Shown here in pieces: positions 19,601 to 26,951 of a DNA stretch of 50,653 nt (position 1 is its first letter; every line of letters begins with the position of its first letter). Position numbers and translations under genes: made by a program. The notes under the pieces were generated by a model. The model was given only the letters and a program-made list of their open reading frames with translations, was not told the origin of the DNA and did not search any database. The DNA is from Ruminococcus sp. FC2018 (GTDB taxonomy: Bacteria > Bacillota > Clostridia > Oscillospirales > Ruminococcaceae). The DNA is taken from assembly GCF_000621805.1 (NCBI RefSeq), contig NZ_JHXH01000016.1:1-50653 (forward strand). The letters run 5' to 3'.

Positions 19601-20605
19601 CTCACGCAGAAGTGGTTCAGAAAAAAAGAAAAGCCAAAGCTCAAAGAGAAGATCACTGAAGATGTAGCATATCTCAGATTAAAATTCAAAGATATTGACA
19701 AGAGTGAACGCTTCGATGGCATAGGCTTAAAGTATTATGTCCCTTATGTCGACCTGATGAGATTTGAGTGGGCAAAGGAAAGGCTTTGCGTTGTTGCAAG
19801 AACTGATAAGAAACAGAAAGTCCTTAAATCCGATGTGTTCTCCGCACAGCAGGGCGATGTGAACCTGTATGTTTGCTATGCTGCTAATCCCGAAAAAGAG
19901 GATTATTATTACCTCGACAACACTCAGCCGTTCCAGTGGCGAATGACTCCCGTGGAGATCTGGAACGCTGCAAAAGAAAAGATAGTGTGGCTGTCAAAAA
20001 AGGAAATGCCTGCAAACATTCCGGAGCGGATAGATACGAGCATTTCCGAGCTTGAGGAACTCGGTAAGAACGGCAGAAAGAAGATGCTTGACAAGATCAA
20101 AAAGCAGGCTGCACAGCTTGAAAAGTACACCCACAAGATAGATCCCGAAAGCGTGCCTTGCTTTGCTGACCTCGGTGCAGTCATCAAGGAACTTGAGGAA
20201 AACAAGGCAAAGATTCAGCAGCAGGCAGAAGAAGTTGAGGCGGAGCTCAGAGCGGTCGACAGCAAGCTGAGAGAGGCGTTTGATCAGCAAAGTGCACAGG
20301 TGCCGTCGGCAGTCAAGAAAAAGGATACCGAGGCGGAGATCGCAAGGCTGACAGATGAAAAGAGTCACCTTGGATTTTTCAAGGGCAAGCAGAAAAAGGC
20401 ACTGCAGGCGCAGATAGACGAGCTGAACGCACAGCTGCCGCAGCTCGACAGTGCGATAGCTGCAGAGAAACAGGATCAGAAAGCAAAGTACGACCCGATT
20501 ATTACCGAACTCGGCACGCAGAAATCGCAGCTCCAGCAAAGGCTGAAAGAACTCAAAGACCTTATCGCCGAGGCAGACAGTACGATAGCATCTCTGAAGT
20601 TTTAG
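16643..20605 (+). CDS. large LRR (BspA-like) protein with BRCT-like segment and coiled-coil tail
   Basis: A 1320-residue protein without signal peptide. Residues 1 to about 655 hold leucine-rich repeats of the LRR_5/BspA type (repeating pattern IGxxAFxxCxxLxxVxIPxSVxxI), in three blocks separated by short linkers. Residues about 660-760 form a Pro/Ala/Glu-rich linker. Residues about 775-850 (FAVFIDEFYYASCIDYL, then TDYILVEL and a closing helix) resemble a BRCT fold, which is tentative. An unrecognised domain follows, and the last 220 residues are coiled coil ending in DSTIASLKF. BspA-like LRR proteins are usually exported, so the cytosolic form is notable. GGAGG lies 12 bases after the AAA+ gene. 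I infer an intracellular sensor or scaffold for the module. Confidence 0.8.
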   Translation: MGFEISKTGLLAKYIKEDDTQDVVVPETIKGIGKDAFKGIEGITSVKLGAKIKKITVWGFIKCSDLLDINVSKNNPNYSSRDGVLYNKDGTVLLFMPQGRSELVIPEGVVEIGDYACSCAFKLNKVVLPSTLKTIGKEAFLHCSFEQIAIPKSVESISENAFADCTKLRTVRIDAKLEAISSYSFAFCKKLEEVNIPESVKTIDIGAFDGCSSLKSIVFSDGLKTIGHYAFKKCISLKSIIIPKSVERIQSYAFEKCVFEYDDVVFKSNETVMEICAFPDSVLDEYTPTKLVHSPDEFIATPRPLLDQYITKSGVLKKVPKKAHRWHLKIPEGVKEIAADAFSGSAIIRDVTFPTSLTKIGDRAFSECENLKKTIFANGLETIGESAFEKCSIVLVELPNSLVTVGMNAFCENYSLRKVVVPSSVKTIEEGAFHSSRYLQRLLLSEGIEEIGPNAFYNCPVLDTIVLPKSLTKIGDRAFCYLDPDDDEVINEWINAPIYCYENSAGEEYAIKNNFEHRPYDEADNDPYFIIKDGVLERYFGESGKTELIIPAGVKEIGRSAFYKCDELEHIIIPNGVTIIGDGAFAACYNLSEITIPESVVSLGFRSFSDCRRLERVIVENNDISIDDTAFELCFELKGLTYINDPDAYEHKRKLALRNPETENNQTAAKTKQQIVSTSKPVTPVPVTESAEPKKSELVKTADTVHATDAVKPVSEVNPDSPNPSSPADVKPAEPAPVEAEAAAPQVASAEYIPPVFPPRINDLEIKRFYEYTDPFADVNGKEFAVFIDEFYYASCIDYLNRNGAKVVLCPSENTDYILVELPNYHKAFYYAHKVGFKGKFTLVDDIKKYLTEEEREYYHYCEDVVGFEFSYEPKIDFEKSCELMYAVYDVVLGELNKCRTRPYGESIRYVTSITSCLGSSKPDNSYNDMIDWIKGKEADENFDKYEQLIYGMSFEDKLCAVMYALARYEWTGYEDDESMCDFAYKLTQKWFRKKEKPKLKEKITEDVAYLRLKFKDIDKSERFDGIGLKYYVPYVDLMRFEWAKERLCVVARTDKKQKVLKSDVFSAQQGDVNLYVCYAANPEKEDYYYLDNTQPFQWRMTPVEIWNAAKEKIVWLSKKEMPANIPERIDTSISELEELGKNGRKKMLDKIKKQAAQLEKYTHKIDPESVPCFADLGAVIKELEENKAKIQQQAEEVEAELRAVDSKLREAFDQQSAQVPSAVKKKDTEAEIARLTDEKSHLGFFKGKQKKALQAQIDELNAQLPQLDSAIAAEKQDQKAKYDPIITELGTQKSQLQQRLKELKDLIAEADSTIASLKF

Positions 20606-20640
20606 GAGGGATTTATTATGGGATTTAAGATTGAAAACGG
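20489..20640 (+). repeat. 152-bp duplicated block, copy 1
   Basis: This covers the last 39 codons of the coiled-coil LRR gene, its stop, the AGGAGG site and the first codons of the next LRR gene. It recurs at 24878-25029 with 146 of 152 bases identical and no gaps by my count. The duplication joins the end of one gene to the start of the next. Confidence 0.9.
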
Positions 20641-22360
20641 AGTAATGCTCGGATTTGATTTCATGGATTTGGCTGAAATAGCAGTGATCCCCGACGGTGT
20701 CACTCAAATAAAAGATGGTGCTTTCAGAGCATGCAAAACATTGACTAAAGTGGTGATACCCGCATCGGTTAAGACAATTTATAGTTCGGCTTTTGCAAAT
20801 TGTGATAAACTTAAAACTGTGGTTATAAGTGATGGGCTTGAGACGATTTGGGATAGAGCCTTTTACAAATGTCCATTGCTTGAAGAAATAACATTGCCTG
20901 ATACATTGAAAGAAATAGGTGATGAAGCTTTTTACAGATGTTCAGGTCTTAAAGAATTAAAACTCCCTGAATCATTGGTGAAAATAGGAGTATCCGCTTT
21001 TTCGGGCTGCTCAAGTTTAAAAGAAATAAGCATTCCTGAATCAGTTGCTGAAATGGGAGTTAGTTTTCTTGAGGGCTGCACAGAACTAAGGTCTGTCGAT
21101 ATAAGATGCAATACTGATGATATAACATATTGTGCTTTCGAGGGATGTAAAAACCTTGTAAGTGTTAATATGCCCGAGAGTGTCAAGGAGATAGGGCAGG
21201 GTGCTTTCAGGGATTGTTCGAGTCTATCAGATGTAAAACTACCTGATGGTCTTATTAGGATAGATTTTCAGGCTTTTAAGTCTTGTCTGGGACTAAAGAG
21301 CATTGTACTGCCCGAGGGATTAACTACAATTGATGGTAATGCATTTGAAGATTGTGAAAACCTTGAAGATGTAGTTTTCCCTAAAAGTGTCACTGACATC
21401 GGAGAGCATGCATTTTATAATACTAAGTTTTTAAAGAAGGGAACTCCTTTAACGCTGGTAAACGGCATATTGATAGGCTGTAATGCAACGGGTGACACCC
21501 TTGAGATCCCACAGGAAATTAAGGAGATCCCAGCCAGGTTTTTTGCACATGAAAAAATCAAAAAGGTGATCATTTCAGGCGCAACAAAGAGGATAGGGGG
21601 CAGCGCATTTGAAGGATGCGAATTGGAAGAGGTCGTTTTGAATGAGGGCGTGCAATACATAGGCACTTGTGCTTTCATGTCGTGTAAAAACCTTAAACAA
21701 ATAGATCTGCCTAAAAGCATTGTAAGTATAGATAACTGGGCGTTTTCAGGAACAAGTATTCAAAGAGTTGTTGTCCCGCCAGATGTCGATTTTCCTGACA
21801 ATGGAAGCGCTGTGTTCCCAAGATGTCTTGAATATATTGAATTACACGAATCGATAAAAGAAATCCCGGAAGAACTGTTTGTATCAGGTGCAGCAACTGG
21901 TAACGGTATGGGTGAGAAATACGCACTGAAGACGATTGTAATGGCTCTGGATTGCACGTTTGATTCCGATGATCCGAGTGAGTGCTTATGTTATAATTAC
22001 TATCCAGATCAGAGCATCAGCTTGAAACATACAAAGGAATCTTTAGAGTGTGACATTATTCTGACGAAGGGTAATATCAGAGTTAAACTTCCGTATGTTG
22101 CAAAGTGGAGCAGTAAGGATCCTAAAAACGCACTCCTGCTTCTTTGTGAAACAGATCACGATAAATGCAAAGAATTATTTGACTCTGTTAAAAACACAAA
22201 GCTTAAACCAGCTCTGGCAGTAATGCTGGCCCTTAAAGGAATGGATGATATCGTTGCAGACTACATGGCTGCAAAGTCCAAGGTAATTATTGATATGCTG
22301 ATGGCTGATGATTATTTTGATACGATCTACGCTATAAAAGAAAAGGGACTGATAAAGTAG
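20618..22360 (+). CDS. cytosolic LRR protein with helical C-terminal domain
   Basis: A 580-residue protein that starts MGFKIENG, like the other LRR proteins of this locus. LRR_5/BspA-type repeats occupy about residues 15-430, with the recurrent IxDGAFxxCxxL pattern. The C-terminal 150 residues are non-LRR, helical, and end in a segment with ALKGMDDIVADYMAAK and IYAIKEKGLIK. There is no signal peptide and no membrane segment. AGGAGG lies 7 bases upstream, 12 bases after the previous stop. It is followed 27 bases later by the 31-residue microprotein gene, a pairing repeated at 25007-26359. I infer a sensor or scaffold; the ligand is unknown. Confidence 0.8.
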   Translation: MGFKIENGVMLGFDFMDLAEIAVIPDGVTQIKDGAFRACKTLTKVVIPASVKTIYSSAFANCDKLKTVVISDGLETIWDRAFYKCPLLEEITLPDTLKEIGDEAFYRCSGLKELKLPESLVKIGVSAFSGCSSLKEISIPESVAEMGVSFLEGCTELRSVDIRCNTDDITYCAFEGCKNLVSVNMPESVKEIGQGAFRDCSSLSDVKLPDGLIRIDFQAFKSCLGLKSIVLPEGLTTIDGNAFEDCENLEDVVFPKSVTDIGEHAFYNTKFLKKGTPLTLVNGILIGCNATGDTLEIPQEIKEIPARFFAHEKIKKVIISGATKRIGGSAFEGCELEEVVLNEGVQYIGTCAFMSCKNLKQIDLPKSIVSIDNWAFSGTSIQRVVVPPDVDFPDNGSAVFPRCLEYIELHESIKEIPEELFVSGAATGNGMGEKYALKTIVMALDCTFDSDDPSECLCYNYYPDQSISLKHTKESLECDIILTKGNIRVKLPYVAKWSSKDPKNALLLLCETDHDKCKELFDSVKNTKLKPALAVMLALKGMDDIVADYMAAKSKVIIDMLMADDYFDTIYAIKEKGLIK

Positions 22361-22387
22361 CACAGTGCTTTCAGGAGGTGTGGTATT

Positions 22388-22483
22388 ATGCTCAAAGGAA
22401 TACTCGTAATAGTTATCGGTTTTCTGCTGGTCAAAGCATTTTGCGATACCGTGCTTGATATCTTCTTCGGAAAGAAAAAGTAG
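22388..22483 (+). CDS. 31-residue membrane microprotein, copy 1
   Basis: ATG at 22388, preceded by AGGAGG at 22374-22379, opens 31 codons: a hydrophobic span (MLKGILVIVIGFLLVKAF), then CDTVLDIFFGKKK. It would insert once in the membrane, with a basic C-terminus. The same 31 residues are encoded at 26264-26359 with five base differences (codons 2, 12, 15, 26 and 27), all synonymous. That pattern shows selection on the peptide, so this is a real gene although far below normal annotation limits. It directly follows an LRR gene in both copies. It may be a small toxin-like or channel-modulating peptide (inference). Confidence 0.85.
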   Translation: MLKGILVIVIGFLLVKAFCDTVLDIFFGKKK

Positions 22484-22529
22484 TTGTTATTTCATAAGAA
22501 CAAGAAATCAGATATAAAGGAGTAAAATT

Positions 22530-22810
22530 ATGCATCGGAAATTTACTATCACAATAGACAAGAATTCACCTCAGGCACTTTTATTTATGAAGGAATACAT
22601 AATACCGTATATTACTTTCCTAGACGAATCAATTAGAAAAATCACACTGATTTTGTGACCAATTCCAGCAGCTCAGGTAGATTCTTGGAAATCATGCGTG
22701 AATTTATCCCATTGGATGAGATTGGCGAGGATAAGGCAAGGAAACTATTTGATTCAGATATGGAAAGCGGTAAGTTTACATGTAATGTTTATATGGATAG
22801 AACGGATTAA
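22530..22810 (+). pseudogene. small frameshifted gene of unknown family
   Basis: ATG at 22530, behind AAAGGAGT, opens 42 codons (start MHRKFTITIDKNSPQALLF) and stops at 22656. An adjacent frame continues without stop from 22655 as VTNSSSSGRFLEIMREF to a TAA at 22808-22810 (ending CNVYMDRTD). The two parts look like one protein of about 93 residues broken by a single frameshift near 22650. A sequencing error or a genuine pair of tiny genes cannot be excluded. I do not recognise the family. It sits between the microprotein and the channel gene. Confidence 0.5.
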
Positions 22811-22871
22811 TGCAATAGCGTTAATGACGAAAAATGAAAATGAATAGGCGTATCAATAGGAAGTGTAAGAC

Positions 22872-24818
22872 ATGAAGAAAAAATACTCACTGAAGCAGCG
22901 GATGCAGTTTCGTTTTGACAGCATTATGTCAAAGGGAGTCGCATCGAAGATTGGACTTCTGATAGTCATAACCCTGATCTTTATACTCATAATGGGTATA
23001 CTTGCGGCAATCATTCTTGGCGATCTGCATGGCCTGCTGCCGTGGACAAGCTGGAAAACGCTGATGTATACTCTCGATCCGGGAAATCTTGACGGTGCTG
23101 AGGGACGTCATCTGTACATTGCAATGATGCTTGTTGCAACGTTGTATGGTTTGTTCTTTACGGCAGTGCTGATAGGTCTCATAAACGATGCTATCTCACA
23201 GAAAATGGATTCGCTGGCAAGGGCGAAAGGTGCGGTCATTGCGGAAGGGCATACGGTTATTCTTGGTTTCAATGAGTCGACTTTCGTTATACTCTACGAG
23301 CTGATCGAGGCTAATCTCAACCAGAAGGAAAAGCAGGCTGTGGTCATTATGGACGATGTCGATCCTATCGAGATGAGAGAACAGGTCAACGCATTTATCA
23401 AGCAGAACAAGCATTCAAAGAATACGAGGATCTATTGCCGCAACGGAAGCATCTATGACCGTGAGGATCTTGAAAAGTGCTCGGTGCTGACAAGCCGTTC
23501 AATAATCATCAATACGCAGAATGATTTCGATACTACAAAAGCGATCCTTGCCTGCACAAGCATTCTCAACGAGCATCCTGAGGATTCCGATTCGTACACG
23601 GTCGCAGTTGTTTATGATGCGAAGAACGAAGATGCTGCTCAGATAGCAGGCTGCGATGGACGTAAAAACGACAGACTTGTAATGCTGCCGCTTCAAAAGA
23701 CTCTTGCGAGGATAGCTGTGCACACCTCACGTCAGCCCGGTATCTCAAAGGTTTTTACCGAAGTGTTCAGTTATGATGATAACGAGTTTTATATTCTTGA
23801 CAAGGACGATTGCTTTGACAGACTGTATGGCAAGACAATCACGCAGATCAATCTTATGTTCAAAGCTGCAATTGCTATTGGCGTTTACAACGAGCGAAAT
23901 GGAATCGTCATTGACGATCCGGAAAAGGTAATGTTTGAAAACGGTGACAAGCTGATATTGCTTCAGGATGACGATGATCCTCTTGCGACTGAGGATAATG
24001 AGTTTTCACCTCAGATTTTTCATGGTATCAAGATGAAACCTGCTGAAAAATGCAAATGCCTTGTTATCAGAGCAAGACCTATCACAAACGATGTCCTTGT
24101 GGAGCAGCCAAGCTATTTCAGTCCGGGTTCGAGCGTTATTCTTGCAGGTGAAAAGCAGAACATAGACGAGTATCTCTCACCGGATGTCAGAAAAGTATTT
24201 GATGATACTGATATTGATTTTGTCGTTCATGAGGTTGAACATCTGCATACAAAGAAATGCATCGACGAACTGATGCAGCAGTATCTGCCCGATTATGTGC
24301 TTATTCTTTCGGGTGCGGTCACTGTCGAAGAGATGGAAGCCGAGGACGAAGAAACGATCAAGATCCTGCTTTATCTCAGAGAGTTCCAGAGGGTAACGGG
24401 ACACAAGTTCTTTGTTACCAGTCAGCTCAACAGCGTCAAGAACCAGAAGCTTGCCAATGTGACCGGTACAGATGACTTTATCATCAGCCGTCACATCGCC
24501 GCATTGCTGATGACGCAGATATCGCAGACAAGAGAGCTTAGGCAACTGTTTGATGTGTTGCTTGAAAGCGAAGGATATGAGTTGTACATGGAAAAGGCTT
24601 CGGGTTTTGTGCCGTTGGGGGTACCTGTTGATATCTATTCAGCTGTAAATGCTGCATCTAAAAAGCAAAGGGTATTTGTAGGAATCAGACAGATGAAAGA
24701 TGGGAAATACCTTGATCCTGATGTCAACCCGCTGAAATATGAAAACGGGGAGCTGAAAAAATACATATTTGGTGAGCAGGACTACTTTATTGTCCTTGCT
24801 GAGGAACTATTGGTTTGA
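22872..24818 (+). CDS. CASTOR/POLLUX-type ion channel with RCK-like cytosolic domains
   Basis: A 648-residue membrane protein. Two transmembrane helices (about residues 26-50 and 82-108) flank a short pore region, and large cytosolic Rossmann-like RCK/TrkA-N domains follow, starting at AEGHTVILGFNESTF (about residue 125). This is the layout of the CASTOR/POLLUX cation channels known from plant nuclear envelopes and of their bacterial relatives. The cytosolic part would gate the pore upon ligand or ion binding. GGAAG precedes the ATG by several bases. It lies inside the BREX-linked operon between two LRR-microprotein pairs. I infer that it could be the effector that depolarises the cell. Confidence 0.82.
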   Translation: MKKKYSLKQRMQFRFDSIMSKGVASKIGLLIVITLIFILIMGILAAIILGDLHGLLPWTSWKTLMYTLDPGNLDGAEGRHLYIAMMLVATLYGLFFTAVLIGLINDAISQKMDSLARAKGAVIAEGHTVILGFNESTFVILYELIEANLNQKEKQAVVIMDDVDPIEMREQVNAFIKQNKHSKNTRIYCRNGSIYDREDLEKCSVLTSRSIIINTQNDFDTTKAILACTSILNEHPEDSDSYTVAVVYDAKNEDAAQIAGCDGRKNDRLVMLPLQKTLARIAVHTSRQPGISKVFTEVFSYDDNEFYILDKDDCFDRLYGKTITQINLMFKAAIAIGVYNERNGIVIDDPEKVMFENGDKLILLQDDDDPLATEDNEFSPQIFHGIKMKPAEKCKCLVIRARPITNDVLVEQPSYFSPGSSVILAGEKQNIDEYLSPDVRKVFDDTDIDFVVHEVEHLHTKKCIDELMQQYLPDYVLILSGAVTVEEMEAEDEETIKILLYLREFQRVTGHKFFVTSQLNSVKNQKLANVTGTDDFIISRHIAALLMTQISQTRELRQLFDVLLESEGYELYMEKASGFVPLGVPVDIYSAVNAASKKQRVFVGIRQMKDGKYLDPDVNPLKYENGELKKYIFGEQDYFIVLAEELLV

Positions 24819-24877
24819 AATAAGGGCTGCAATGTCTTTAAATATTATTTATTATTAAGGAAAAAACTATGGCATAA

Positions 24878-25029
24878 TACTACCCGATCATCACCGAACT
24901 CGGCACGCAGAAATCGCAGCTTCAGCAAAGGCTGAAAGAGCTCAAAGACCTTATCGCCGAGGCAGACAGTACGATAGCATCTCTGAAGTTTTAGGAGGGA
25001 TTTATTATGGGATTTAAAATTGAAAACGG
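24878..25029 (+). repeat. 152-bp duplicated block, copy 2 (coiled-coil relic)
   Basis: Copy 2 of the block at 20489-20640. The 3' end of the large LRR gene's coiled coil survives here as an orphan of 39 codons, in frame with an upstream ATG GCA TAA (24869-24877), so it is cut off by a stop. It leads into the start of the third LRR gene. This relic shows that an LRR-microprotein block was copied together with the tail of the gene before it. Confidence 0.9.
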
Positions 25030-26227
25030 GCTTTTGCGTAAGTATATTAAAACACCCGGAGAAACATCGGTTGTTGTTCCGAATGGAGTAATAAAAATAG
25101 CTCATGGTGCATTTGAATACTGCGCTGGAATTAAATCTGTTTCACTGCCGGATAGCCTTCTGGAGATAGGTGGTAAGGCTTTTTGCGGATGCAAAAAGCT
25201 GACGAAGATCAATATACCTAAATGCGTAGAAAGAATCGGGACAGATGCATTTGATGAAACAAAATTGATTGAAGACCTGAGAAAACAGGCTTATAAGGAT
25301 TATCAGGATAATAAGGTGGATGTTCTTTACTGTAGAACTATCATAATAGATTCGGCTTTGATAGAGGTAAAACTGCCTATGTATGGCTCGACCATTGGGA
25401 ATGTATATAAAAGAGAAGAAGTTGTTTTCATAGTACCTGAACATATTACTTGTATTGCAGACAATGCTTTTTATGATATGGAACGCAGAGAAACACCCAA
25501 GGTCGTATCTATAGAACTTCCAAAGGGATTAAAGAGGATCGGTTATTCATCATTCAATAAGTGTAAGAGTTTAACACATATAGACATACCTGAAGGAGTA
25601 ACATCAATTTCTGATTGTGCTTTCTTAGGATGTGAAAAGCTTGAAAGCATAGATCTTCCACAGGGGCTTGAGGTGATTGGAGAAGCGGCGTTCTCAGGAT
25701 GTGCAAAACTGCGTTCTGTTGATATTCCTGATTCGGTAGTACGCATTGATTCATCGGCATTCAGTGGATGTAAAATGCTTAAAAATGTGAATTTCAACCG
25801 TGATATACCATGTGTCTTTGCAGATTCTTTTGACGGAACTAAGTGGATAGAAGATATGAAAAAGAAGTCCGACTTTGTTGTGCTTGGTAAAACTCTTTTG
25901 TGTTCATCTCAATCTGTCACGGGTGATCTTGTTATTCCGGAAGGTGTTACTGTAATTGCGGGTCGATCGTTCTTGGGCGCAGAGATCACATCGCTGACTA
26001 TACCAGAGGGGGTTACAACAATATGTGATCAAGCATTTCAGGATTGTGAAAAGATCACAGAACTAAAGCTGCCAAGCACTTTGCGAAAAATAGGAACGAG
26101 TGTGTTTTTGCGATGCAATAATGTCTCGAAGCTTGTCATTGCTGATAATCCGTATCTGGAACTGAAAAACGATCAGTTGTATAAGAAGGATTCAAGAAGA
26201 GTCAAGATACTAACGCTAAAAAAATAA
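25007..26227 (+). CDS. third cytosolic LRR protein
   Basis: A 406-residue protein starting MGFKIENGLLRKYIK, homologous at its N-terminus to the two LRR proteins upstream. BspA/LRR_5 repeats fill most of the chain (for example CAFLGCEKLESIDLPQGL at about residues 205-222). A non-repeat insert of about 60 residues (90-150, with NKVDVLYCRTIIID) interrupts the repeats. There is no signal peptide and no extra C-terminal domain. AGGAGG precedes the ATG, duplicated from the second LRR gene. It is followed by the second microprotein copy. It diverges strongly from its paralogue outside the first residues, so the pair is not a recent identical duplication. Confidence 0.8.
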   Translation: MGFKIENGLLRKYIKTPGETSVVVPNGVIKIAHGAFEYCAGIKSVSLPDSLLEIGGKAFCGCKKLTKINIPKCVERIGTDAFDETKLIEDLRKQAYKDYQDNKVDVLYCRTIIIDSALIEVKLPMYGSTIGNVYKREEVVFIVPEHITCIADNAFYDMERRETPKVVSIELPKGLKRIGYSSFNKCKSLTHIDIPEGVTSISDCAFLGCEKLESIDLPQGLEVIGEAAFSGCAKLRSVDIPDSVVRIDSSAFSGCKMLKNVNFNRDIPCVFADSFDGTKWIEDMKKKSDFVVLGKTLLCSSQSVTGDLVIPEGVTVIAGRSFLGAEITSLTIPEGVTTICDQAFQDCEKITELKLPSTLRKIGTSVFLRCNNVSKLVIADNPYLELKNDQLYKKDSRRVKILTLKK

Positions 26228-26263
26228 CGGATGGATATGGATGCTGATAAGGAGGTATCATCT

Positions 26264-26359
26264 ATGCTTAAAGGAATACTCGTAATAGTTATCGGTTTCC
26301 TGCTGGTTAAAGCATTTTGCGATACCGTGCTTGATATCTTTTTTGGAAAGAAAAAGTAG
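26264..26359 (+). CDS. 31-residue membrane microprotein, copy 2
   Basis: ATG at 26264, preceded by AAGGAGG at 26250-26255 region, encodes exactly the same 31 residues as 22388-22483: one membrane span, then CDTVLDIFFGKKK. All five base differences between the copies are silent. It is the last gene before the terminator at 26373. Its repeat pairing with an LRR gene suggests the LRR protein and the microprotein act together. Confidence 0.85.
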   Translation: MLKGILVIVIGFLLVKAFCDTVLDIFFGKKK

Positions 26360-26372
26360 CATACATTAAAAG

Positions 26373-26398
26373 CAGTCGGGGAAACCCGGCTGTTTTTT
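26373..26398 (+). terminator. intrinsic terminator ending the BREX/LRR/channel unit
   Basis: The stem CAGTCGGG/CCCGGCTG (one T-G wobble) with a GAAA tetraloop is followed by six T. It is the first clear terminator after the leader hairpin at 461-504, which supports a single transcription unit of about 26 kb. Confidence 0.88.
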
Positions 26399-26497
26399 GA
26401 TATCTCACATGATGAGTTTGTCCGCTTGACAATGGGGCGGTACTATGGCACTATGAGAATGAAAAGCATTTATTAACGCATTTAAGGAGAAACCATT

Positions 26498-26905
26498 GTG
26501 AAAAAGAATGATATAACCGTTCGCTCGGGGGCGGTGGAGTACATCACTTATGTGGCGGCTGTGGGCGAGAAAGAGGACAGCTTTGAGGTCAGGTATGAGG
26601 ACGAGAACATCTGGCTGACGCAGAAGATGATGGCTGCGCTTTATGATGTAAGCGTTGCTGCGGTGAATCAGCACATCAAGAAGATATTTGACGACGGCGA
26701 GCTGAGCGAAGAGACAACTATTAAGAAATACTTAATAGTTCAAAATAAGCAAAGAAATATGGATACAAAGAATAGATATCTGTTAGTAAGCTGTGACAGA
26801 AAAATGCCTGCCCGAGTATCAATTCGGACAGGGTCGATTTTTATCATATTTCGGAAAATACTGCGGAATAACAATATAAATTTTCCAATTTCGGAAAACA
26901 CTTGA
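26498..26905 (+). pseudogene. truncated RhuM-family gene
   Basis: A GTG start at 26498 behind AAGGAG opens a 135-codon frame. About the first 80 residues match the RhuM family N-terminus (ENIWLTQKMMAALYDVSV, NQHIKKIFDDGELSEETTIK, KYLIVQ), a presumed DNA-binding module seen in mobile and pathogenicity islands; full RhuM proteins have over 300 residues. Homology ends near 26735. The remainder is unrelated and AT-rich and leads into the promoter of the ATPase gene. I read it as a gene cut off by a recombination event. Confidence 0.75.
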
Positions 26906-26930
26906 CATTTTGCTTTGCATGTGGTATACT
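26881..26930 (+). promoter_or_regulatory. promoter and possible operator of the ATPase gene
   Basis: TTGACA at 26902-26907 and TATACT at 26925-26930 are 17 bases apart. Just upstream, TTTTCC (26881-26886) and GGAAAA (26893-26898) form an inverted repeat, and a related TTTCGGAAAA box lies at about 26850-26859. A regulator could bind these boxes next to the -35; none is identified. Confidence 0.7.
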
Positions 26931-26951
26931 CTTGGAAAGGAGGCGATTGGC

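Noticed and set aside
16643-22360. Repeated DNA pattern suggestive of a CRISPR or tandem-repeat array
   Set aside because: The periodicity is that of leucine-rich-repeat codons; units vary in length and sequence and there are no spacers. No CRISPR array is seen in the window.
22530-22658. A separate 42-residue gene
   Set aside because: The adjacent frame continues the protein-like sequence without a gap, so one frameshifted gene is more likely.
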